A DNA stretch of 5,859 nucleotides from Clostridia bacterium (GCA_017534365.1 JAFWCS010000099.1:1-5859), one strand, 5' to 3'; positions 1-5,859 are shown, counted from the first letter of the stretch. Program-made: numbers and translations. The notes: generated from the letters alone by a model not told the origin.

Positions 1-18
1 AAATCCCGTCACTCCGGC
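1..18 (+). tRNA. Possible 3' end of a tRNA gene (partial, cut by window edge)
   Basis: The first bases, AAATCCCGTCACTCCGG, read as the last half of a T-arm (loop bases 57-60 AAAT, stem strand CCCGT) followed by a seven-base acceptor strand CACTCCG and a discriminator G. The reverse complement (CCGGAGTGACGGGATTT) has the familiar look of an antisense tRNA 3' end. The D-arm, anticodon and 5' acceptor strand lie outside the window, so isotype and pairing cannot be checked. The next bases are CAA rather than CCA, so the CCA end is not encoded if this is a tRNA. It could instead be a duplicated tRNA 3' end left at an attachment site, or chance similarity. Confidence 0.35.
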
Positions 19-240
19 AATCTTCCGGAAGTCTCTAATCTCTTATGTTTCAAGGGATTTGATATTATTTTATGGCCGAAAAAATTATTCCAAAAGCATA
101 CGCCTGTTGACTTGCTGTTTTACTTTTCGCATAGAATGGCCGTGTTTCTTTTTCCTTCTGATAAACGGCATCTTGAAACAAACTTAGAAGAATGTGGGCT
201 ATCATGTATTTCTTTCGTCCTCAGGTTTGACGCTTACGGT
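19..240. other. Intergenic region, no supported protein gene
   Basis: This AT-rich stretch lies between the tRNA-like end and the terminator of the minus-strand operon. I see no reading frame with a ribosome binding site and a plausible protein. The one long plus-strand frame (from a TTG at 112) has no Shine-Dalgarno sequence and runs through the terminator hairpin into the 3' end of the opposite gene. The contents I can name are a short palindrome TTCCGGAA near 23-30 and a promoter-like pair at 107-137. Confidence 0.6.
107..137 (+). promoter_or_regulatory. Weak sigma-70-type promoter candidate
   Basis: TTGACT at 107-112 resembles a -35 box and TAGAAT at 132-137 a -10 box, separated by 19 bases, which is longer than the ideal 17. 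The upstream DNA is A/T-rich (AAAAAATTATT around 80-90). A transcript from here would begin near 144 and run about 145 bases to the plus-strand face of the terminator at 241-288. No ORF with a ribosome binding site follows, so any product would be a small RNA. Matches of this quality occur often by chance in AT-rich DNA. Confidence 0.2.
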
Positions 241-288
241 AAAACCCCTTCTATGATACTTTTAATGCGTATCACAGAAGGGGTTTTT
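241..288 (-). terminator. Strong intrinsic terminator, bidirectional in form
   Basis: The left arm AAAACCCCTTCT (241-252) plus TGATAC (254-259) pairs with GTATCA (269-274) plus AGAAGGGGTTTT (276-287). One A/C mismatch interrupts an 18-pair stem, and the loop is nine bases. On the minus strand the G/C-rich stem is followed by TTTT, 37 bases after the stop codon of the M23/LRR gene, so it ends that operon. On the plus strand the stem is followed by TTTTT, so it could also stop transcripts arriving from the left. Confidence 0.9.
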
Positions 289-325
289 CAACTATTTGTA
301 TTTACAGTTTCATTTGCTATCCGGA

Positions 326-3300
326 TCAGTTTGTGACTGTGCGATTTGATCCGAAGAGGTTTTTGAAGAAGGAAATCAACCTCTGGAAGAAACCGTTTTT
401 AACAACGACCTTCTCTGTAACGGACAATTCATTTCCGTCGCTGTCTATCAAGACCATACCGCTTGATGTTTCGGCCTGAACGGTGATCACTGCGTCCGTT
501 TTTGCATCTTTGAAGGAGAATTCGGCGCCGGTCCCCTGCTTCACACCGTCAACATACCAGCAAAGTGCTGCGGTATCAATCGGCGGATCCAGTTCTGCTT
601 CCAGTTTCAGGGTTTCGCCGTAGCTGATCGTTTTTGTGCCCGGATTGTTCTTGATAGAAAGCTTGCTGTTCGATCCTTCGACTGTGACTTCAATATCAAC
701 AGTGTCTTCGCTATCGAGATTGTAGACAAGGACATGTGTCGTTCCCGGGAAGATGCCGGTAATCGTACCATTATCCGCAACAGCTACGTTATTATCCATA
801 GAAACCCAATCTACGAAGGCGTTTGTTGCGTTTGCAGGTTCAATCGTTGCATGGAGCGTTTTGCTTTCGCCAACATTCAGTGTCACAGATGCTGCGTCAA
901 TGGTCACGTTTTCAACAGGAATATATGCGTTGACCGTAATTTTTTGGGATGCCGTGACCGTGCCGTCTTCCGCAGACACAGTGATCGTTACTTCGCCCGG
1001 CTGAAGGGTCGTAACATAGCCGGCCTCATTAACTGTCGCAATGCTTTCGTCCGAAGAAGACCAGGTATACTCGATCTCGGTCGGTTCCGCAGGCATTGTT
1101 GACGCGGTGATAATGACCTCGTTGCCTGCGAACGTCTCGGTTTCCGAAGCTTCGAGCGAAATGGATTCAACAGGGACGCGGCAGAACAGATCGATTGCAT
1201 CCGTCAAATCGCCGTCCTCAGTGACCGCGGAGATCGTAACGCATCCGGGTCCGACCATTGTTACAAGTCCGTTCTCGGAAACAGTTGCAACTTCCTCTGC
1301 CTCAGATACCCAATGCACCTTTTTATCAGTAGCATTTGCAGGAAGCACCTCGGCAGCCAGCTGCAGCGTATCGCCGAGATGCAGATCCGGCACGATCGTG
1401 TCAGCGATGGAGACGCTTTCGACGGGAACGATCACATCATACCTGACGCCGCTGTCGATCACATCATCCTTCGCTTCGGAGGCGGAATATACAGACACGG
1501 TTAATGCACTGCAGCCTGTAAATGCGTTCCGGCTGACATTGCCGGCGTCCTTCGGGATTTCGATGGCCGAAAGCGAAGTGCAGCCGGCAAATGCGCCGTC
1601 GCCGATCGTGTCGAGCGAATCGGGCATGTTGATCGTCGCAAGTGAACGGCAATTGCCGAAAGCATCGGCGCCGATGGATTCAATGCTGTCGGAAAGAACG
1701 ACGGATGCAAGGGACGTGCATTCCATGAAGGCGCCGTTGCCGAGCGCATTCACCGTGTCGGGGATCTCAACGGATTTCAGCGCAGAGCAGCCCGCGAAGG
1801 CAAAGTCCTTGATTTCCGTAACGCTTGCGGGAATGGTCACGCTCTCGAGCGACCTGCAGTTATAGAAAGCGAAGTCATCGATCACGCTGACGCCGTCCGT
1901 AATATCGACATTCTTAAGGGCGGTGCAGTTTGCAAAGGTCATATTGCCGATATCGTAAACGCCTTCCGGGATGCTGACGCTTGACAGCGCGGAGCAGCCC
2001 ATAAAGGTGCCGTCGCCGATCATCTGAACGGAGGACGGAATCGCAACGCTTTCAAGTGCCGAGCAGCCGGAGAAGGTGCTGTCACCGATCACCGTCATCG
2101 TTTCCGGAAGCGCAAGGTCTGCAAGCGCAGTACAATTCGAGAATGCGCCGTCACCCAGGACTTCGACAGATGCAGGGATGGAAAGACTCGTGACGGAGGA
2201 GCAGCCGGCAAATGCCTGCGCGCCGATTTCTGTGACCGTATCGGGAAGATCCACTGTCTGCAGTGCGGAGCAGCCGTTAAACACACCGTCCCGGATCTCG
2301 GTCAGTCCGTCGGAGAATTGCACGGAGCTGAGCGCGGAGCAATCGCTGAACGCGCCGTCTTCGATCACGGCCACGCTGTCGGGCAACGCGACAGTCTCCA
2401 GCGCGGAGCAGCCCGAGAATGCGCCGGCGCCGATCGATTCCAGATCATCCGGCAATTCGACAGACATCAGCTGCGTGCAGCCTTCAAACGCGAACGCGCC
2501 GATGAACGGCTTTTCTTCTGCCTGCTTTTGACCGATCACCAGCCCCGAATCCCAGGCAAAGGTCCGGATGGGACAACCCGCAAATGCTCTGTTGCCAATG
2601 TATTTAATGTTTCTCGGCAGTCCGTTCATCACAAACGACGTGCAGTTATAAAACGCATAGCTGTTTATCTTTTTCACAGTGGGATCCAGCACCACTTTTG
2701 TCAGGTTGGTGCAGTCAGCGAATGCATATGCGCCGACGCTTGTAATGCCCTTGCCGATCACGACCGTTTTGATCTTCGATTTGTCGTTTTTCCAAGGCAC
2801 GGAGGTGGATGAGTAATTAGCCATATCTCCGTTCCCTGTGAATGACAGAACGCCATCCTTAAGCGTGTAAGAGATATTATAGTCCTTATTCCAGACCGCG
2901 TAGAAGGTAGTGTCCCGATCATTCGTATAAGGATCGCCGGGGCCGTAGGTTGCCGCCGTTGCGGTCTTGCTTTCCGCCCAGCCCATGAACACATAACCGC
3001 TTCTGGTCGGAATTGCATTGGAAAGCTCCAGATTCTTCTTGTAATTTTTCGTCTGCGTTGCCGGTGCGTTCTTTCCGCCGTTGGCGTCAAACTTCACAGA
3101 ATAATAGGTGCTCACGTCCACCTTCTGCGTCGTTTTCCGGCGCATAACGTTGTTTTTATCATACACCTTAATCGTCAGTTTCGCAGTCCCCGGCTTTTTC
3201 GCAGTGATCGTGTAGCTTGCCGAGGTCTTGCCGAATGCGTTATCCGTTGTCGCCTGCACGACGTCGTTGTTGACGGTCACCGTCACTTTACCGCCGGCAG

Positions 3301-4462
3301 GATTATATCCGCCTTCATAACTTACGGTTACGGTTTGGGTCGGATTATTCTTTAGATTTAGATTTACCTCCTTCGCGGAAAGGCGGATCGTCGTATTTTG
3401 TTTTTTCCAGACTGCATAAAGGGTCAGCGCCTTATTGTCTGTGTATTTTTCGTTGGCGGCCATTGAAGCCGTCTTGCCTTTGGGATTCGTCGTCCATCCG
3501 AGGAATATATAGCCGGCGAGCGAGGGTTCCTTGGACGATACCTTGTAAGTGACGTCTTTGGTTTTCTTTCCGGTTCCCGGCATGCCGGAAACATTCGCAT
3601 CCTTTGCGCCGAACAGTTTTGCGTTCTTTTTGTAAGTAATGTTGTAGGTCGGCGCGGCGACTGTATGCCCGTCATATATCCAGGTGTTCCTGAATACGCC
3701 GTTGAACGAATTATCCGCGATATGCCACCACTTATTGCCGACCGAACCGTCTTTATTTTTTTCAGTGTTGATACCCCATTGATCAACAAGCAGCACCTTG
3801 TTTTTTGTGAATGCAGTCTCTCCGGCGCGTCCGTATTTCTTCGCGGGACCTTTGTAGGGATAAACGCCGTCTTTGCTCATCATGCGATATTCATTGCAAT
3901 TATATGGACCTTTTGAAAACTCAAAAGCCGGTCCATACGTCTCTTTCATTGGGTCTGTGCCAGTGTCAGCCCACCATGTTTTCGAAGCAGCAATACCAAA
4001 ATGCAAATGAGGACCGGATGAATAACCCGTTGTGCCAACTTGTCCTATTTTTTGTCCTCTTTCAATTCTGCTACCTTTTTTTATGTTAGTAGGAATACTG
4101 TTTGCGAGCATATGGCCATATGTATAAGATCTTTTATCATCGCCATAAATAACAAGACCTGTACCTCTTCCGCCACAGTCTCCATATGAACCGTAGTGCT
4201 GCTGTGTACATTTGTTGATAACAACAACAGTTCCACCAACAGCTGCGATGATATCGGCGCCTTTAATGCTTGAATCATGGATATCAATCCCGTTGTGGTC
4301 CTTGCTATAACCCCGAGAAAGTTTATTATGTCCAGGGACAGGCCAAGTTATAGTGCTGCCAGACGCTGCTTCAACGATGAAAACTGTCTTCTGAATTGTA
4401 AAAAATTCAAACACAAAAATCAAAGCGATGAAAAACGCAACAAACCTTTTTTTAAAAGTCAT
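326..4462 (-). CDS. Secreted M23 peptidase / SH3-like / InlB-repeat / leucine-rich-repeat (BspA-type) / Big_2 surface protein
   Basis: This is a 1378-residue exported modular protein. The ATG at 4462 is chosen because AAGGAG lies eight bases upstream and the signal peptide then starts cleanly (basic TFKKR, hydrophobic core, cleavage probably after VEA near residue 32). An in-frame ATG at 4492 would overlap the upstream gene and add ten polar residues. The M23 peptidase spans about 37-175 with all LytM-type ligands: H56 and D60 (HNGID), H117 (YGHM), and H152 and H154 (PHLHFG). It is therefore probably an active zinc endopeptidase cutting peptidoglycan cross-bridges or other peptides. Next come an SH3-like domain (186-267, ending RNTWIYDG), an InlB B-repeat (273-352), an Ig-like spacer (353-454), a second InlB repeat (454-524), and a cap plus 18 LRR_5 repeats (527-988). 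The C-terminal part holds three Big_2 domains (1013-1263), another Ig-like domain (1264-1357) and an amphipathic tail FFQRLISFFKNLFG. No LPXTG, SLH, dockerin or transmembrane anchor is visible. The domain calls are firm; the role as an adhesin is inferred. Confidence 0.93.
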   Translation of the reverse strand: MTFKKRFVAFFIALIFVFEFFTIQKTVFIVEAASGSTITWPVPGHNKLSRGYSKDHNGIDIHDSSIKGADIIAAVGGTVVVINKCTQQHYGSYGDCGGRGTGLVIYGDDKRSYTYGHMLANSIPTNIKKGSRIERGQKIGQVGTTGYSSGPHLHFGIAASKTWWADTGTDPMKETYGPAFEFSKGPYNCNEYRMMSKDGVYPYKGPAKKYGRAGETAFTKNKVLLVDQWGINTEKNKDGSVGNKWWHIADNSFNGVFRNTWIYDGHTVAAPTYNITYKKNAKLFGAKDANVSGMPGTGKKTKDVTYKVSSKEPSLAGYIFLGWTTNPKGKTASMAANEKYTDNKALTLYAVWKKQNTTIRLSAKEVNLNLKNNPTQTVTVSYEGGYNPAGGKVTVTVNNDVVQATTDNAFGKTSASYTITAKKPGTAKLTIKVYDKNNVMRRKTTQKVDVSTYYSVKFDANGGKNAPATQTKNYKKNLELSNAIPTRSGYVFMGWAESKTATAATYGPGDPYTNDRDTTFYAVWNKDYNISYTLKDGVLSFTGNGDMANYSSTSVPWKNDKSKIKTVVIGKGITSVGAYAFADCTNLTKVVLDPTVKKINSYAFYNCTSFVMNGLPRNIKYIGNRAFAGCPIRTFAWDSGLVIGQKQAEEKPFIGAFAFEGCTQLMSVELPDDLESIGAGAFSGCSALETVALPDSVAVIEDGAFSDCSALSSVQFSDGLTEIRDGVFNGCSALQTVDLPDTVTEIGAQAFAGCSSVTSLSIPASVEVLGDGAFSNCTALADLALPETMTVIGDSTFSGCSALESVAIPSSVQMIGDGTFMGCSALSSVSIPEGVYDIGNMTFANCTALKNVDITDGVSVIDDFAFYNCRSLESVTIPASVTEIKDFAFAGCSALKSVEIPDTVNALGNGAFMECTSLASVVLSDSIESIGADAFGNCRSLATINMPDSLDTIGDGAFAGCTSLSAIEIPKDAGNVSRNAFTGCSALTVSVYSASEAKDDVIDSGVRYDVIVPVESVSIADTIVPDLHLGDTLQLAAEVLPANATDKKVHWVSEAEEVATVSENGLVTMVGPGCVTISAVTEDGDLTDAIDLFCRVPVESISLEASETETFAGNEVIITASTMPAEPTEIEYTWSSSDESIATVNEAGYVTTLQPGEVTITVSAEDGTVTASQKITVNAYIPVENVTIDAASVTLNVGESKTLHATIEPANATNAFVDWVSMDNNVAVADNGTITGIFPGTTHVLVYNLDSEDTVDIEVTVEGSNSKLSIKNNPGTKTISYGETLKLEAELDPPIDTAALCWYVDGVKQGTGAEFSFKDAKTDAVITVQAETSSGMVLIDSDGNELSVTEKVVVKNGFFQRLISFFKNLFGSNRTVTN
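674..1426 (-). repeat. Three tandem Big_2 (bacterial Ig-like) domain repeats
   Basis: Three units of about 82-85 residues each begin with the same motif: PVESVSI, PVESISL and PVENVTI (residues 1013, 1097 and 1182). They continue with the Big_2 pattern of L-x-x-G-x-x-x-x-L, a P-A-N/E-A/P-T step, a W-x-S core tryptophan, and V-x-x-x-G-x-V/I-T before a final beta-strand pair. They probably act as rigid stalk domains between the leucine-rich solenoid and the C-terminus. The following Ig-like domain (1264-1357, with YGETLKLEAELDP) is more divergent and is not counted here. Confidence 0.88.
1499..2464 (-). repeat. Fourteen in-phase 69-bp repeats encoding 23-residue LRR_5 units
   Basis: Residues 667-988 of the M23/LRR protein form fourteen consecutive units of exactly 23 residues, with no insertion or deletion. 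The pattern is S-V-x-I-P-x-x-V-x-x-I-G-x-x-A-F-x-G-C-x-x-L-x. Four more divergent units precede them (starting near 2770); the fourth carries an insertion (GLVIGQKQAEEKPF). The pattern is the BspA/Treponema pallidum type of leucine-rich repeat, which forms a right-handed solenoid. Each unit keeps the Cys in the F-x-x-C-x-x-L step. At the DNA level the GCSAL-coding block recurs almost unchanged, for example at 2399-2413 and 2261-2275, while the sequence between blocks has diverged. Confidence 0.93.
2891..3646 (-). repeat. Two InlB B-repeat (Flg_new) modules flanking an Ig-like spacer in the M23/LRR protein
   Basis: The first module (3407-3646, residues 273-352) ends GYIFLGW followed by LTLYAVW. 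It lacks the usual F-D-A-N-G-G opening and has a longer variant start (YNITYKKNAKLFGAKDANVS). The second (2891-3103, residues 454-524) is canonical: YSVKFDANGG, then GYVFMGWAES and TTFYAVW. The roughly 100 residues between them look Ig-like, with regular beta-strand alternation and AKKPGTAKLTIKV. InlB B-repeats are known in surface proteins as beta-grasp-like spacers or interaction modules. Which role applies here is not visible. Confidence 0.85.
3901..4462 (-). other. AT-rich segment encoding signal peptide and M23 domain
   Basis: Hand counting of the nine 60-base rows from 3901 to 4440 gives about 41% GC (224 of 540). Rows in the LRR part of the same gene (2341-2460) give about 64%, and sampled rows in the upstream subtilase gene give 58-63%. 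The change falls roughly at the M23/SH3 region and is gradual: rows 3721-3900 are about 42-48% GC and 3481-3660 about 50-55%. The segment corresponds to residues 1-187. It could be a domain acquired separately from the rest of the gene, or a conserved domain under different codon constraint. Confidence 0.6.
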
Positions 4463-4470
4463 CGTGGATT

Positions 4471-4476
4471 CTCCTT
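4471..4476 (-). promoter_or_regulatory. Shine-Dalgarno AAGGAG that fixes the start of the M23/LRR gene
   Basis: On the minus strand the sequence reads TAA, GAA, AAGGAG, then eight bases, then ATG at 4462. The site sits only a few bases after the stop codon of the upstream subtilase gene (4479-4481). Ribosomes finishing the first gene would release on top of it, which favours translational coupling. It also argues against the ATG at 4492, which has no comparable site. Confidence 0.88.
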
Positions 4477-4478
4477 TC

Positions 4479-5859
4479 TTATTCAGCCGCATAATAAGTA
4501 TAAGTAAACGTAACTGTGATCGAGCTGATTTTTACATAATCCGCCGCTGCCGAGCCGGCATGGAACATGATCGAGCGGTAATCGGCCGAACCCGTGCCCA
4601 TGAGATTATTCAGGATCGCCGTGCTCGTCGTGCTGCCGGTGAATTTGCCGCCGCGCGTCCAGTTGGTTGAGGTCGCAAACTGGGTGCCGGACGGTTTATT
4701 CCCGTAGGAATAGCTCGACGCCCGATTGGAAACGGCATACATATAGCCGTGCGTACCGGAGCTGTTGCCGTGATTGTTATCTTCACGCACCGCGCTGACC
4801 GACACCTTTGTGAGCTCGCCGCCGAGACCTTTGATATAGGATCGTATGGCTGCGATATTGGAGATTTCAAAGACGGCGCCGCCGGAGCTCAGACCGGTCT
4901 GCGACGAAAAGGTGCCCTGCGTCGGCGACTGATCGCTCTTGAATGACGTGCCGGTCCCGCTGCAGGCCACCGCATTCCCGGCGCCGCTGTAAAGATAGCC
5001 GTAGCTCTTCCAGCTGACCGAAAGCTGCTGACCGTCTGCGTTTTTTGCGGAAGTCGTGATCGTCCCCGTCTTTTTAATAAGCCAGTGCGCGTAGAGATCC
5101 ACCGACCCCGATCCCTCAGTCATCACAGTCGATGAAGATACCTCTGTGCCTCCCTTCTGATCAGTGTACCATCCGGCAAAGCGGGCATTTTCTCTCGTCG
5201 GCGTCGGCAGCTCACCGTACACATCTCCGAAAGCAACCGTTCGGCTGCTTACGCTGCACATGCCGCCGTTGCCGTTGAAATTAAGCTGGATCACGCTTCG
5301 CTGCCACTGCGCTTCCAGCTGCAGATTCCGGCTGACGATGCTCGTGCTTGAATATCCTGTCGTACCGGAGAACCAGCCGATGAACGTGTAGCCTTCCCGC
5401 GCATTCGGCGCATTGATCGCGCCGAGGGCGGGATCGATCCACTTCGCATAGAGCGTAGCGTCTTTTGTCACCAAATAGCTTCCGCCCTTGACGATCCGTT
5501 CACCGCGGAACTGCGGGTCGGTATACCATCCCTCGAGCTCAGCGCTTCTCGTATAACTCGCGGTACCGACAGTGCCGCCGTTCGCATTCAGAGAAACGGT
5601 AAATGATTTGCTCGGCGTTTCAAGATCAACGAAGTCGCCGCTCTTGACTGTTTTGCTTGCGATGCTGCTGCCGCCGTTTGTCACAAACCGCAGCGTGACG
5701 GAGGGGATCAGCTGATTCAGATCAATGCGCCCAAAGCCATAGTAGTTGTCTTTGCCGGCGGCGCCGAGATCCCTGCACGCGGAGACGATCTTTTCCTCCA
5801 CCTCGTGCGGGGAGAGATCCGGGTGTTCTAGCAATAGCATGGCTGCAGCAGCTGAAACG
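4479..5859 (-). CDS. Subtilisin-like (S8) serine protease, C-terminal part, with InlB repeats and an unrecognised C-terminal domain (5'-truncated by window)
   Basis: 459 residues are visible and the gene continues past the right edge. The frame stays open before the first visible Met (5840), so that Met is internal; residues are numbered from it. The first stretch (VSAAAAMLLLEHPDLSPHEV, then ACRDLGAAGKDNYYGFGRIDLNQL, to about residue 45) matches the end of a subtilase domain. It is the helix straight after the catalytic GTSxAxP serine and the closing D-Y-Y-G-x-G-R-I/V-D/N segment. The catalytic Asp, His and Ser lie outside the window. InlB-type repeats follow at about 48-134, 143-179 (shortened) and 183-253, with tokens FTVSLNANGGTVG, ELEGWYTD, GYTFIGWFSG and RFAGWYTDQKGG. 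Residues 257-453 are a beta-rich, Ser/Thr/Gly-rich domain I cannot assign (RE-DNNHG, TNWTRGGKF, YRSIMFHAG, then ITVTFTYTYYAAE at the C-terminus). No sorting signal is visible. The gene is the upstream partner of the M23/LRR gene, with a 16-base gap. The subtilase call is strong although the active site is unseen. Confidence 0.88.
   Translation of the reverse strand, partial: VSAAAAMLLLEHPDLSPHEVEEKIVSACRDLGAAGKDNYYGFGRIDLNQLIPSVTLRFVTNGGSSIASKTVKSGDFVDLETPSKSFTVSLNANGGTVGTASYTRSAELEGWYTDPQFRGERIVKGGSYLVTKDATLYAKWIDPALGAINAPNAREGYTFIGWFSGTTGYSSTSIVSRNLQLEAQWQRSVIQLNFNGNGGMCSVSSRTVAFGDVYGELPTPTRENARFAGWYTDQKGGTEVSSSTVMTEGSGSVDLYAHWLIKKTGTITTSAKNADGQQLSVSWKSYGYLYSGAGNAVACSGTGTSFKSDQSPTQGTFSSQTGLSSGGAVFEISNIAAIRSYIKGLGGELTKVSVSAVREDNNHGNSSGTHGYMYAVSNRASSYSYGNKPSGTQFATSTNWTRGGKFTGSTTSTAILNNLMGTGSADYRSIMFHAGSAAADYVKISSITVTFTYTYYAAE
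5082..5699 (-). repeat. Three InlB B-repeat (Flg_new) modules in the subtilase C-terminal region
   Basis: The units end in the diagnostic Y/W strand tokens LYAKW, LEAQW and LYAHW. Each has a G/F-W-Y/F central turn (LEGWYTD, FIGWFSG, FAGWYTD). The first is preceded by an orphan half-unit (LRFVTNGGSSIASKTVKSGD). The middle one lacks the N-G-G opening strand, which suggests loss or erosion of its first half. The third (VIQLNFNGNGG to LYAHW) is complete. The same family occurs twice in the downstream gene, so the two products share a module type. Confidence 0.85.

Noticed and set aside
1..60. Inverted repeat AAATCCC (1-7) and GGGATTT (54-60)
   Set aside because: Only seven bases with a 46-base loop. 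The left copy is better explained as part of the tRNA-like sequence.
112..336. Plus-strand 74-residue reading frame
   Set aside because: It starts at TTG without a ribosome binding site, runs through the terminator hairpin and ends inside the opposite gene, and its protein shows no recognisable pattern.
1041..1865. Long plus-strand open frame (274 codons) opposite the Big_2/LRR region
   Set aside because: It is a shadow of the repetitive, GC-rich minus-strand gene. The opposite strand has clear domains and the frame lacks a start signal.
1499..2464. Regular 69-bp repeats as a CRISPR array
   Set aside because: The repeats stay in frame, encode leucine-rich units, and have no alternation of identical repeats and unique spacers.
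4447..4453. Run of seven A (minus strand) in signal-peptide codons as a phase-variation switch
   Set aside because: Seven bases is short for slippage-based switching, and the Lys/Arg-rich start of a signal peptide explains the run.
4463..4492. Alternative upstream ATG (4492) for the M23/LRR gene
   Set aside because: It lies inside the upstream gene, lacks a Shine-Dalgarno site and would put a polar stretch before the signal peptide. The ATG at 4462 has AAGGAG at ideal spacing.
5838..5840. ATG at 5840 as a real start of the subtilase gene
   Set aside because: The frame stays open to the window edge and codes VSAAAA just before it, matching the helix after the catalytic serine in subtilases. 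The gene is therefore cut by the window.

Overview
The window looks like a stretch of a Gram-positive Clostridia-type (Bacillota) genome, probably a gut or rumen Lachnospiraceae or Oscillospiraceae relative. This is inferred from protein style (InlB B-repeats, BspA-type leucine-rich repeats, Big_2 Ig-like domains, secreted M23 and subtilase enzymes), a strong AAGGAG ribosome binding site, and roughly 55-60% GC in most of the coding DNA. No species can be named from the sequence alone.

Layout: positions 1-325 hold no convincing protein gene. Bases 1-18 look like the 3' end of a plus-strand tRNA. Positions 107-137 hold a weak plus-strand promoter-like pair. Positions 241-288 form a strong, nearly symmetrical intrinsic terminator. 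The rest is a two-gene minus-strand transcription unit. Read in the direction of transcription, it starts off the right edge with the C-terminal part of a subtilisin-like (S8) protease carrying three InlB-type repeats and an unrecognised C-terminal beta-rich domain (4479-5859). After a 16-base gap comes a 1378-residue secreted protein (326-4462). Its order is signal peptide, complete M23 (LytM-type) peptidase, SH3-like domain, InlB repeat, Ig-like spacer, second InlB repeat, 18 leucine-rich repeats (the last 14 exactly 23 residues each), three Big_2 domains, one more Ig-like domain, and a short aromatic/basic amphipathic tail. The unit ends at the terminator.

The two proteins are probably co-transcribed and translationally coupled. 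Both appear to be exported and both join a protease to InlB-type spacer or adhesion modules. A reasonable inference is an extracellular pair: a serine protease and a peptidoglycan-targeting or peptidoglycan-bound adhesin. The substrate, and whether one processes the other, cannot be read from the sequence. The points most worth a second look are the AT-rich island covering the M23 module, the perfectly phased 69-bp repeat array, the unidentified C-terminal domain of the protease, and the C-terminal tail in a protein with no recognised anchor.
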